64,000 nt of DNA from Acidimicrobiaceae bacterium (GTDB lineage: Bacteria; Actinomycetota; Acidimicrobiia; Acidimicrobiales; RAAP-2): assembly GCA_027306605.1 (NCBI GenBank), contig DAHUZK010000058.1:1-64000 (forward strand), written 5' to 3'. The translations under genes and the position numbers were made by a program. Position 1 is the stretch's first letter, and each line of letters begins with the position of its first letter. Shown here one piece after another: positions 9,256 through 16,516 of the stretch. The notes below the pieces were generated by a model that was not told the DNA's origin, searched no databases, and saw only the letters and a list, made by a program, of their open reading frames with translations.

Positions 9256-10136
9256 GCGTTCGCCATCGCCAGGACCACCTTGGCCACGGCCGAGAAGTCC
9301 TCCCGCCCGTAGCCGGCGGCGCTGGCCGCGGTCAGGAGCTGGCGTGCGGCAGCGGTCGTCGCCACCGGGACGCCGGTGCGGGCCGCATAGGCCAGGGCCA
9401 GGTCGACGTCCTTGGCCATGAGGTCCGTCATGAAGCCGGGCTCCCAGCCGTTGGAGGCGGGGCTGTCGGGGACCACGCCCGGCACGGGCAGGCGGGTGCG
9501 CACGGCCACGCAGTCACCGGTGGCGTGCGTCAGGACCTCGAAGAGCTTGGCCATGTCGACTCCGGACTTGACCGCCATCGCCGTCGCCTCGGCCGTGGCC
9601 GTCATCTGCGCGGCGTAGATCAGGTTGTTGCAGAGCTTCACCACCTGTCCCATGCCCGGTCCGCCCACATGGACGACGAGCCCGGCGAAGGGCTCCATGG
9701 CCGGCTCCGTCTCGGCGAGGACCGCGGCGTCGCCCCCCACCATGAGCGTCAACGTCCCCTTCCGGGCGCCGGCCGTGCCGCCAGAGAGCGGCGCGTCGAG
9801 GTAACGCGCGCCGGTGGCGCCCACAATGGCGTGCTGGGCCCGCTCCACCTCGGGATCGATGGTGGAACAGTCGACCACGGTCTTCCCGGGACCGAGCGCG
9901 GGCAGCATGGCCTCGACCACCTCGCTCACCTCGGGCGAGTTGGGGACGCACAGGAAGATCACGGCCGAGGCCTCCGCCACCTCCCGGGGCGATGCGCCCT
10001 CGCGCGCGCCCTGTGCCACCGCGGCCTCGACGGGCCCACGACCGCGCGAGGCCACCGTGACCTCGTGGCCCGACGTGACGAGGTGGCCGGCCATGGGCAG
10101 CCCCATGGCACCCAGGCCGATGAACCCGATGCGCAT
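9252..10136 (-). CDS. NAD(P)-dependent beta-hydroxyacid dehydrogenase (3-hydroxyisobutyrate dehydrogenase family)
   Basis: Cytoplasmic reductase/dehydrogenase of 294 aa. Rossmann motif GLGAMG at residues 7-12, substrate-binding LDAPLSGG at 113-120 and the catalytic Lys167 in GQVVKLCNN are all present. Family members include 3-hydroxyisobutyrate dehydrogenase, tartronate semialdehyde reductase and sulfolactaldehyde reductase. The ATG at 10136 has a GGAGG ribosome site; an in-frame start further upstream would overlap the GH4 gene. Placed directly before the aldolase, it may reduce an aldehyde product of aldol cleavage. Confidence 0.9.
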   Translation of the reverse strand: MRIGFIGLGAMGLPMAGHLVTSGHEVTVASRGRGPVEAAVAQGAREGASPREVAEASAVIFLCVPNSPEVSEVVEAMLPALGPGKTVVDCSTIDPEVERAQHAIVGATGARYLDAPLSGGTAGARKGTLTLMVGGDAAVLAETEPAMEPFAGLVVHVGGPGMGQVVKLCNNLIYAAQMTATAEATAMAVKSGVDMAKLFEVLTHATGDCVAVRTRLPVPGVVPDSPASNGWEPGFMTDLMAKDVDLALAYAARTGVPVATTAAARQLLTAASAAGYGREDFSAVAKVVLAMANA

Positions 10137-10168
10137 CCGTTCCTCCAGATCTCTCGCGCCCGAAGCCG

Positions 10169-11521
10169 TTACGCGAACTGCGGAAGCCACTCGGCCGTTC
10201 CGGCCAGCAGCTCCTCGACCATGACCTCGGTCACCCGCAGGTCCCCCCGGCCGGCCAGGGGGTCGAGGGCGAACGCCTCCGCGGCCAGGGTGCGGTCACC
10301 ACGCAGGGCGGCCTCGACCGTCAGCTCCTGCGTCGCGACGTGGCGACGCACGAGCTCGTCGTAGGGCGACGGGAGTGTGACCTCGTCCCGCCCACGGATG
10401 CCCTCGGCGTCGATCACACAGATGGACTCGAGCACGGCGTCCGGCGGCAAGCCGATGCCCTGGCCCCTGTTGGGGATGTTGACCGGGGCCTCGAGGGGCT
10501 CCCCGGTGAGCATGGCCTGGATCATGGGTGAGGGCAGCTCGCCCGACTGCCAGGTCTGCAGGTCCTTCGTCCCCGCGAGCCAGGCGTCCACGTCCGCCAC
10601 GTATCCGGCCTGGTGCTGCTCTCGCCGCGCGATCGGGCTCAGCGCAATGTTGTAGGCCGCCCCCCAGTCGGACTCGGGGGTCAGGGCGAAGGACACGAAC
10701 TCGGCGATGTGGCGATCACCCGCGGCGGGGAACGTCCCCCACCGGTCCAAGAGCGTCAGCTTGAAGAGATGGCGCTGCGCGAAGTCGAGCTTGGAGAACT
10801 GCTCCGCCTCCGGCCGCCCCGGGTACGGCGCCAGGGAGTCGAGCCCGCCGACCTCGTCGGTCAGCTCGCGCAGAAGCTCCAGACCGTCCCGACCGTCGAC
10901 GTCGAGCGTGGTCACGACGGGGAAGTGGTTGACCCCGGTGACGGCAGCCGTCACCGCCTCGAAGGGCCGGCCGAGGGCGATGGCCAGGTCCATGCAGAAG
11001 TTCCCGACCTCGTGGCACAGCCCCACGGCCTTGATGGAGGTCTCCCGGCAAACCGAACGCGTGAGGCAGGTCATGGGGTTCGTGATGTTGAAGAGCCAGG
11101 CGTCCGGGCAGTGCTCCTCCATCGCCCGGGCAATCCCCACCAGCACCGGGACGTTGCGCAGCGCCCGGTTGATGCCGCCGGGCCCCACGGTGTCCCCCAC
11201 GGTCTGGGTGATGCCGTGGGCAGCCGGCACGTCGAGGTCGACGGCCATGGAGCGGAAGCCACCGGTCGAGATGCACACGATCACGAAGTCCGCACCGTCG
11301 AGCGCCGCGTGGAGATCGGTGGTCGCGGCGACGGTCGCCTTCGCTCCCATGGCGTCGTTGAGCTTGCGCGCCAGCGCCTCCATCTTGGGCAGCGGCGCCG
11401 GGTCGACGTCCTCGAGCACGAGATGCATGCCGGCCAGGGCCGGCGTACCGAAGAGGTCGGCCATCAGCTCGGGAGCCCACTGGTAACTGCCCCCGCCCAC
11501 GATCGTCACTTGCGTTCCCAC
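10169..11521 (-). CDS. Glycoside hydrolase family 4 (NAD+/metal-dependent) glycosidase
   Basis: A 450-aa GH4 enzyme that splits glycosides by an NAD+-dependent oxidation-elimination mechanism. NAD loop VGGGSYQW at residues 8-15, the phosphate/metal loop NITNPMTCLT around Asn148, the metal Cys169 in GLCHEV and His199 in GVNHF are present. Members act on alpha-galactosides, alpha-glucosides, glucuronides or 6-phospho-sugars; the CHEV form is closer to MelA/AglA-type enzymes than to phospho-glucosidases. No signal peptide, so substrate is hydrolysed inside the cell. GTG start. It opens the kinase-aldolase-reductase run, supplying the free sugar. Confidence 0.9.
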   Translation of the reverse strand: MGTQVTIVGGGSYQWAPELMADLFGTPALAGMHLVLEDVDPAPLPKMEALARKLNDAMGAKATVAATTDLHAALDGADFVIVCISTGGFRSMAVDLDVPAAHGITQTVGDTVGPGGINRALRNVPVLVGIARAMEEHCPDAWLFNITNPMTCLTRSVCRETSIKAVGLCHEVGNFCMDLAIALGRPFEAVTAAVTGVNHFPVVTTLDVDGRDGLELLRELTDEVGGLDSLAPYPGRPEAEQFSKLDFAQRHLFKLTLLDRWGTFPAAGDRHIAEFVSFALTPESDWGAAYNIALSPIARREQHQAGYVADVDAWLAGTKDLQTWQSGELPSPMIQAMLTGEPLEAPVNIPNRGQGIGLPPDAVLESICVIDAEGIRGRDEVTLPSPYDELVRRHVATQELTVEAALRGDRTLAAEAFALDPLAGRGDLRVTEVMVEELLAGTAEWLPQFA

Positions 11522-11549
11522 GCCGCAACAGTACAGCCCTCGGCACGGC

Positions 11550-12014
11550 TCACTTCAGTGACTTCTCACCCCAGAAGCACGCGAACGGGTTGTCGTTGTA
11601 CGGTGCGATGTCGTCGTAGCCGACCGAGCGGTACAGGGACAACGCGTGACGCTGCTTCGGGCCGGTGTCGAGTCGGACCACCTCGTAGCCCAGCGAGCGC
11701 GCTGTCTCCTCGAGGGCGGTGAGGAGCGAGCGCGCCACGCCGCGCGACCGGCACTCGGGACGGACGTACATGCGCTTGATCTCGGCCACGCGGGCCTCGA
11801 GGCGGCGGAGGCCGCCACCCCCCACCGCCCGCGCCCCTTCGTAGCCGACCAGGTACGAGCCCCCGGGGAGCCGCAGCTCCTGGGGACGGAGCGGGGGGTT
11901 GTCCAGCCGGCTCGGGCTCTCGTACGCGTCGTTGAGCTCGGCCCGCATGGCCGCCAGGAGGTCGGTCGCCGGGCGCTCCTCGGGGTCGCAGGCCACGAAG
12001 CGGAGCTGCCTCAC
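11550..12014 (-). CDS. GNAT-family N-acetyltransferase
   Basis: Small acetyl-CoA-dependent acyltransferase, 154 aa. Motif A is visible as RPECRSRGVARSLL (the acetyl-CoA pyrophosphate loop), preceded by the beta4 strand AEIKRMYV; motif B is ALSLYRSVGYDDI. The N-terminal half is shorter than average but complete. I chose GTG at 12014 because it overlaps the upstream epimerase stop as GTGA; the frame remains open beyond it but runs antisense-like through the epimerase. The acceptor substrate is unknown. Confidence 0.85.
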   Translation of the reverse strand: MRQLRFVACDPEERPATDLLAAMRAELNDAYESPSRLDNPPLRPQELRLPGGSYLVGYEGARAVGGGGLRRLEARVAEIKRMYVRPECRSRGVARSLLTALEETARSLGYEVVRLDTGPKQRHALSLYRSVGYDDIAPYNDNPFACFWGEKSLK

Positions 12015-12931
12015 GTCACCCGGTCGGGGTACAGCGCTCGCGCCATGCGGCGCATCCCGTCGCGCCACGCCACCGTCGTCCTGCCCGTGATGCCGTGCAT
12101 GCGCGTCGTGTCGATCTGCACACTGTCGATGGTGTGCTCGGTCCGTTCGAAACGTGCCTCGGTTCCTGCGACCTCGGCCAGGTAGGTGCACCACTCCTCG
12201 ATGCTGACCGGCTCGCTCCCACCCCAGTTGACGGTCAGCGCGGGGACCGACGCCGCTTCCAGCAGACGCGGCACCATCTGCATGATGTCGTCGGTGTGCA
12301 GGGGGTGGTAGACGCTCGGTGCGTCGACGTGGACGGGGACGGCATGGCCCGCCAGCATCATGTGCAGGTGGATGGCCGGCCATCCCCCGTTGTCGCCGTA
12401 GGGCACGGACAAGCGGGCGATGGTCGTGGGCACGCCGTACCGCTCGGCCGCCCAACGTGCCGTTCCCTCGGCGGCGATCTTGCAGATGCTGTAGGTGCGA
12501 AGGAACGGCCACACACCATGGTTGTCACCGAGCGGTCCGTCCTCGTCGAAGACCCGGTGGCCTTCCGGCCGGTAGACCGCGGTCGACGAGCAGTGCAGGA
12601 ACCCGCGAACGCCCTGGACGTGCTCCATGAGATAGGCCAGGCCGCCGCTGTTCGCCGCCAGGTCGTGCGCCCAGTCGTTCGTTTTCGCCACCGCGAAGTG
12701 CAGGACGTAGTCCGCCTCCTTCGGAAGTCGCTCCACGTCGCCCGACGCCAGATCGACCGGGACGCAGGCCACGCCGGCCGACTCGAGCTCGGCCCGGGCT
12801 CGGGCATCCGTGAAGCGTGCCGCACCGACGACGCGGTTCGAGCGGGCCAGCGTCATGGCGAGGGGCCGGGCGACCTGACCCGTCACGCCGGTGACGACGA
12901 TCGTGCGGTCGTGCAATTGTGCGGGGCTCAT
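12011..12931 (-). CDS. NAD-dependent epimerase/dehydratase (extended SDR)
   Basis: A 306-aa nucleotide-sugar or sugar epimerase/reductase of the extended SDR family. The N-terminal glycine motif VTGVTGQVARP, the Ser in LHCSSTAVY and the catalytic YSICK (Tyr-x-x-x-Lys) are present, followed by the substrate-binding RLSVPYGDNGGWP segment. ATG at 12931 has an AAAGAGAG ribosome site; a GTG/ATG eight codons upstream is possible. Overlaps the GNAT gene start, so the two are co-translated. The substrate cannot be read from sequence. Confidence 0.85.
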   Translation of the reverse strand: MSPAQLHDRTIVVTGVTGQVARPLAMTLARSNRVVGAARFTDARARAELESAGVACVPVDLASGDVERLPKEADYVLHFAVAKTNDWAHDLAANSGGLAYLMEHVQGVRGFLHCSSTAVYRPEGHRVFDEDGPLGDNHGVWPFLRTYSICKIAAEGTARWAAERYGVPTTIARLSVPYGDNGGWPAIHLHMMLAGHAVPVHVDAPSVYHPLHTDDIMQMVPRLLEAASVPALTVNWGGSEPVSIEEWCTYLAEVAGTEARFERTEHTIDSVQIDTTRMHGITGRTTVAWRDGMRRMARALYPDRVT

Positions 12932-13015
12932 GGCTCTCTTTCGTAGTCGCGACACGGCGTGGCGTGCATCTCTCGGTGAGCTCCGGGCGCGGCCGACCGC
13001 CGGGTCGACGTCGGT

Positions 13016-13786
13016 TCAGACCGCGGGGGACAACCCACCGTCGAGGTTGATGGCGGCGCCAGTCAGGTACGACGCCCGCGCCGAGAGCAGGAAGGCGCCG
13101 AGATCCGCGAACTCCTCGGCGCGACCGAAGCGCCCCAAGGGGATGCCGCTCCCTTCGGCGGAGCGGGCGTAGAACTCGTCCAATCCCGTGCCGGCACGGG
13201 CGGCGGCCCGTACCCATTGCCCGCTCTCGATGAGGCCGACGAGGACGGCATTGACGCGGATCCCCGCCGGCGCCAGCTCCTTGGAGAGGGCCTTCATCAG
13301 GGCCATCCCCGCCGCCCGGTTGACCGAGCTCGGCTCGCTCCCGCCCCCGGGCGCCTTGGCCGCCATGGCCAGGGTGAACAAGATGCTTCCCCGGGTGGCG
13401 CGCAGTCCGGGCAGCGCCAGCCTGGTCAGCCGGACCGCCGCCATGAGCTTGAGCTGGAAGTCCGATTCCCAGCCGTCGTCGCCGATGGACTCGATCGGGC
13501 CGGCCGCGGCGCGGCCGGCATTGTGGACCAGACCGTCGATGCGCCCCCAGCGGGCCATCGCCGCCCCGACGAAGCCCTCGAGATCAGCCGGATCGGTCAC
13601 GTCGGCCTGCTGGACCAGCGCGTCCCCACGCCTCAGGGCGTCCTCGGCAGCACGGACCCGCTCCGGGTCCCGGCCACAGACGGCGACCGAGGCGCCCTCC
13701 CGCGCCAGTGCCTCAGCCAGGGCGCGGCCGAGCCCGTCCGTCCCGCCCGTCACCAAGACCACCCTTCCGGACAGCTCGAGATCCAT
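13016..13786 (-). CDS. SDR-fold protein lacking the canonical Tyr-Lys pair
   Basis: A classical-SDR-like protein of 256 aa. The coenzyme loop TGGTDGLG (13-20) and the NAG-type motif VHNAGR (88-93) are intact, as is the C-terminal LTGAAINLDGG. The catalytic Tyr-x-x-x-Lys is replaced by Ser153-Ser-Val-Asn-Arg157, and the catalytic Ser region reads FTLAMAAKAPG. Typical SDR oxidoreductases need Tyr and Lys, so either it uses different chemistry or binds NAD(P)H without catalysis. Annotated homologues are usually called SDR oxidoreductases. It lies ten bases after a second, normal SDR and is probably co-transcribed with it. Confidence 0.85.
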   Translation of the reverse strand: MDLELSGRVVLVTGGTDGLGRALAEALAREGASVAVCGRDPERVRAAEDALRRGDALVQQADVTDPADLEGFVGAAMARWGRIDGLVHNAGRAAAGPIESIGDDGWESDFQLKLMAAVRLTRLALPGLRATRGSILFTLAMAAKAPGGGSEPSSVNRAAGMALMKALSKELAPAGIRVNAVLVGLIESGQWVRAAARAGTGLDEFYARSAEGSGIPLGRFGRAEEFADLGAFLLSARASYLTGAAINLDGGLSPAV

Positions 13787-13795
13787 CGTCGCTCC

Positions 13796-14557
13796 TCAGC
13801 GCTCCTGCTCGGTCGGTCGCACCAGGATCTCGTTGACCGCGACCCTGGGCGGCCGGGTGACGGCGTAGCTGATGGCCTCCCCGATGTCTTCGGCCTGCAG
13901 GATCTCTATTCCCTCGAAGTTCTGCGCCATCCCCTCGAGGATCTCGGGGCGATTGTGGAAGGCCAGTTCCGTCGCGGTGGCGCCGGGCTCGACGAGGGTG
14001 ACGCGCACATGGCGCGCCGTCACCTCCTGGCGAAGGGACTCGCTGAAGGCGCCGACTCCGTGCTTGGTCGCGTTGTAGACACCGCTGTGCAGCCGGGCCA
14101 CTCGGCCGGCGACCGAGCTCACGTTGACGACGTCGGCCACCGACCGCGGCCCGGAATCCGCTGCTTCGAGGAGGTGTGGCAGCGCAGCATGCGTGCAGTA
14201 GAGCAGCCCGAGGAGGTTGAGGTGCACCATGCGCTCCCATTCCTCGAGCGGAGCGCCCACGATGGGACCGAGGAGCATGACGCCGGCGTTGTTGACCAGG
14301 GTGTCCAACCGGCCCAGCTCTGCGACCGTGGTGGCGACCGCCGCCTCGGCCTGCGCCCTGTCGGTGATGTCGGCCTCGACAACAAGAGCGGCCCCCGCGC
14401 CACCGATGCGCTCCGCCAGCGCGTCGAGCCGGTCACGTCTCCGGGCCACCAGCGCCAGTCGGGCTCCGGCAGCGCCGAGGGCCAGAGCCGTGGCCTCGCC
14501 GATACCGCTGCTGGCGCCGGTGACGAGCGCGACCGTTCCATCGAGTCTCCCTGTCAT
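13796..14557 (-). CDS. SDR family NAD(P)-dependent oxidoreductase
   Basis: Classical short-chain dehydrogenase/reductase, 253 aa. GASSGIGEA coenzyme loop, VNNAGVM, Ser in NVSSVAG and catalytic YNATK are all intact, so it should be active. The C-terminus continues past the family core with a domain resembling YdfG/clavulanate-dehydrogenase-like SDRs, where the DIGEAISYAVTRPPRVAVNEILVRPT segment is typical. The ATG at 14557 has a strong GGAGG site; an earlier in-frame start would add 17 residues of non-conserved sequence. First gene of the run that continues toward 5744. Substrate unknown. Confidence 0.9.
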   Translation of the reverse strand: MTGRLDGTVALVTGASSGIGEATALALGAAGARLALVARRRDRLDALAERIGGAGAALVVEADITDRAQAEAAVATTVAELGRLDTLVNNAGVMLLGPIVGAPLEEWERMVHLNLLGLLYCTHAALPHLLEAADSGPRSVADVVNVSSVAGRVARLHSGVYNATKHGVGAFSESLRQEVTARHVRVTLVEPGATATELAFHNRPEILEGMAQNFEGIEILQAEDIGEAISYAVTRPPRVAVNEILVRPTEQER

Positions 14558-14683
14558 GCAGCCTCCAGTGTGCTCCTTCGGCCGGCGATCCGGCCCCACG
14601 CTGCCCACGGGTCTAGCCGACCGCCGGCACGGACCGTTCGGGGCGGACGTCCTGGAGCGCCGCCCCGTGGCGGCGACGCTCGG

Positions 14684-15445
14684 TCAGTGGCGCTCGGCCT
14701 CGGCCCGGCCGATGCCTTCACGCAGCTTCTGCAAGCTCGACGAGAGCAGGCGGGAGACGTGCATCTGGCTGACGCCGACAGCCACCGCGATCTCGGACTG
14801 GGTCAGCCCGTCGACGAAGCGCATCTTGAGGATCGCCTGCTCGCGGGCCGGGAGCGTGGCCAGTGCCGGACCCAGGAGGACACGGTCTTCGACCGAGTCG
14901 TAATTCGCGTCGTGCTCGCCGAGCCGCGCCGACAGCGGGTCCTCCTCGCTCTCGGAGGCGTCGATCGAAGCCGCGCGATACCCCTGGCCGGCTTCGATCG
15001 CCTCGATGACCGCTTCTTCCGACGCGCCGGTCGCCTCTGCCAGCTCGGCGACCGTCGGGTTGCGTCCGAGCTGCTGGACCAGCGAACCCGTGGCATGGCC
15101 CAACTCGAGGTAGAGCTCCTGGACCCGCCGGCTGGCGCGCACCGCCCAGCCCTTGTCCCGGAAGTGGCGCTTGAGCTCTCCGATGATCGTGCGCGTGGCG
15201 AAGGCTGCGAAGTCGACGCCACGGTCAGGATCGAAACGGTCGACCGACTTCACCAATGCGACAGAGGCCACCTGCACCAGGTCCTCGAGCGGCTCACCCC
15301 GGTGGAGGAACCGGCGCGCCAGCTGCTGGGCCAACGCGAGATTGGAGGTGATCAGCTCTTCGCGTGCGGCGGCGTCGAGCGAAGAGGTGCGCTCGTTGGT
15401 GGTGTCGGGCTCCACCTCGGTGCCGCGTCCCCGGCCCACCGTCAC
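14684..15445 (-). CDS. sigF: Stress-type RNA polymerase sigma factor (SigB/SigF/SigG group)
   Basis: Alternative sigma-70-family factor, 253 aa. Region 2 is visible as NLALAQQLARRFLHRGEPLED...RFDP with FAAFATRTIIGELKRHFRD, region 3 around RVQELYLEL, and region 4 as LPAREQAILKMRFVDGLTQSEIAVAVGVSQMHVSRLL, a helix-turn-helix that reads the -35 box. These fit the general-stress/sporulation SigB-SigF group. GTG at 15445 overlaps the anti-sigma stop (GTGA), reproducing the rsbV-rsbW-sigB order. A promoter matching this group's consensus lies upstream of the operon, consistent with autoregulation. Confidence 0.88.
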   Translation of the reverse strand: MTVGRGRGTEVEPDTTNERTSSLDAAAREELITSNLALAQQLARRFLHRGEPLEDLVQVASVALVKSVDRFDPDRGVDFAAFATRTIIGELKRHFRDKGWAVRASRRVQELYLELGHATGSLVQQLGRNPTVAELAEATGASEEAVIEAIEAGQGYRAASIDASESEEDPLSARLGEHDANYDSVEDRVLLGPALATLPAREQAILKMRFVDGLTQSEIAVAVGVSQMHVSRLLSSSLQKLREGIGRAEAERH

Positions 15446-15870
15446 TCCGCATGCCCCCCCCGGCGCTTCCGCATCCAGGCGCGCACGGAGCCGTCCCGGC
15501 TCTCGCGGCCGTGCTCGTCGACCAGCGCGCCGAGGATCTGCTCGCTCAGCCGCGCGTTCTCCTCGTTGTCGTTGTCGGGGCTCACCTCGGACGCGGCGGC
15601 CCGCTCCAGGGTCGAGCTGATCGAGATGGCGTCGTCCCGCACCCTGAGCCGGAGGCACAGGTCACCCGAACCGTCGTCGGTGCCCTGCAGGGTCAAGAGG
15701 CAGAGCTCGCCGACCGCCAGCCGCAGGTCCTCCAGCTCCTCGATGTCGAAGCCGGCGCGGGCAGAGACGGCGCTCGTCACCAGACGGGCCAGGACGATGA
15801 GGTCGCCTCGGGCAGGGAACCGCAGCTCGACGCGGTCGTCGTTCTGGAGCGCTTCGCGCGTTTCGGCCAT
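15442..15870 (-). CDS. rsbW: Anti-sigma factor, RsbW/UsfX-like HATPase
   Basis: A 142-aa HATPase-like protein between the STAS antagonist and the sigma factor; by position it holds the sigma factor inactive until the antagonist binds. The helix EELEDLRLAVGELCLL aligns with the N-box helix of RsbW/SpoIIAB, but the invariant Asn after Glu is Leu. As I recall, mycobacterial UsfX also departs from the consensus there, so it may bind ATP poorly or act as a UsfX-like binder. The C-terminal 45 residues lack a clear G-box. ATG at 15870 shares one base with the upstream stop; GTG three bases earlier is an alternative. Confidence 0.8.
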   Translation of the reverse strand: MAETREALQNDDRVELRFPARGDLIVLARLVTSAVSARAGFDIEELEDLRLAVGELCLLTLQGTDDGSGDLCLRLRVRDDAISISSTLERAAASEVSPDNDNEENARLSEQILGALVDEHGRESRDGSVRAWMRKRRGGHAE

Positions 15871-16208
15871 CACGCGCCTGCGGCCTGCACCGTGTCCGTG
15901 ATGGTGAACACGTTGGTCAATCCGGTGATCTCGAAGATCTTCATGATGCGCGGGTCGGTCACGACCAGGTGCAGGTCCCCCCCGAGCTCCCGGCACCGCT
16001 TCAGAGCTCCGACCAGCACACCGAGGGCGGTCGAATCGAGGAAGGTGACGCCCAGGAGATCCACCACCACCGAAGCCTCGCTTCCCGCGACGACCCGGTG
16101 CAGGCATTCCCGCAGCTGGGGGGCCGTTGCCACGTCGATCTCTCCGCTCACCGCGACGACGGGGGGCGAGGCATCCGTGCGCTCCTCGATTCGAAACTCC
16201 TGGTCCAC
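15870..16208 (-). CDS. rsbV: Anti-anti-sigma factor (STAS domain)
   Basis: STAS-domain antagonist of 112 aa, full length for RsbV/SpoIIAA. The conserved regulatory serine lies in FLDSTALGVLV at Ser59, where a partner kinase phosphorylates it to release the anti-sigma factor. ATG at 16208. Operon order is STAS, anti-sigma, sigma, with 1- and 4-base overlaps. No PP2C phosphatase or stressosome gene is nearby, so the signal that dephosphorylates Ser59 must be encoded elsewhere. Confidence 0.9.
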   Translation of the reverse strand: MDQEFRIEERTDASPPVVAVSGEIDVATAPQLRECLHRVVAGSEASVVVDLLGVTFLDSTALGVLVGALKRCRELGGDLHLVVTDPRIMKIFEITGLTNVFTITDTVQAAGA

Positions 16209-16336
16209 TCGTCATCTCCCTGCTGTGTCGTCGGCGCGGCCGCCGGCGGAAACCGGCCCAACGCCGTCCCCGGGCCATCCCGATGCGCCCGTCCGCCAGG
16301 ACAACATCGTGCAATGGCGATTGGCCCCTGCCTTCT

Positions 16337-16362
16337 ATAGCCCCTGCGACTCCAACCTAAAC
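16337..16362 (-). promoter_or_regulatory. Candidate SigB/SigF-type promoter of the sigma operon
   Basis: On the minus strand GTTT (16359-16362) is separated by 16 bases from GGCTAT (16337-16342). The SigB/SigF consensus is GTTT, 14-17 bases, then GGGTAT, so this differs at one position. It lies about 130 bases before the STAS gene start. It would make the operon self-regulated, as in other bacteria with this sigma group. The rest of the 16209-16516 intergenic stretch shows no other gene. Confidence 0.5.
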
Positions 16363-16516
16363 CTCTCCGCCCCGACCGGGGGTTTCCTCATGCCGGAAGG
16401 GGCCCGCCGACCCGGAGCAGCGCTCTGCCCGGTCGGGCAGTGGTGCCGGGCTCGGCGACACCGGCGTGGCGGACGGACGAATATCCGTTCGACCGGTGGG
16501 TACGTCTCGCAATGGC

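Noticed and set aside
5744-11521. Sulfoquinovose degradation (sulfo-EMP) assignment for the sugar cluster
   Set aside because: A hydroxyisobutyrate-type reductase and a LacD/DeoC-type aldolase fit in kind, but no sulfoquinovose isomerase, PfkB kinase or transporter is present, and the kinase is FGGY type. Not enough for an assignment.
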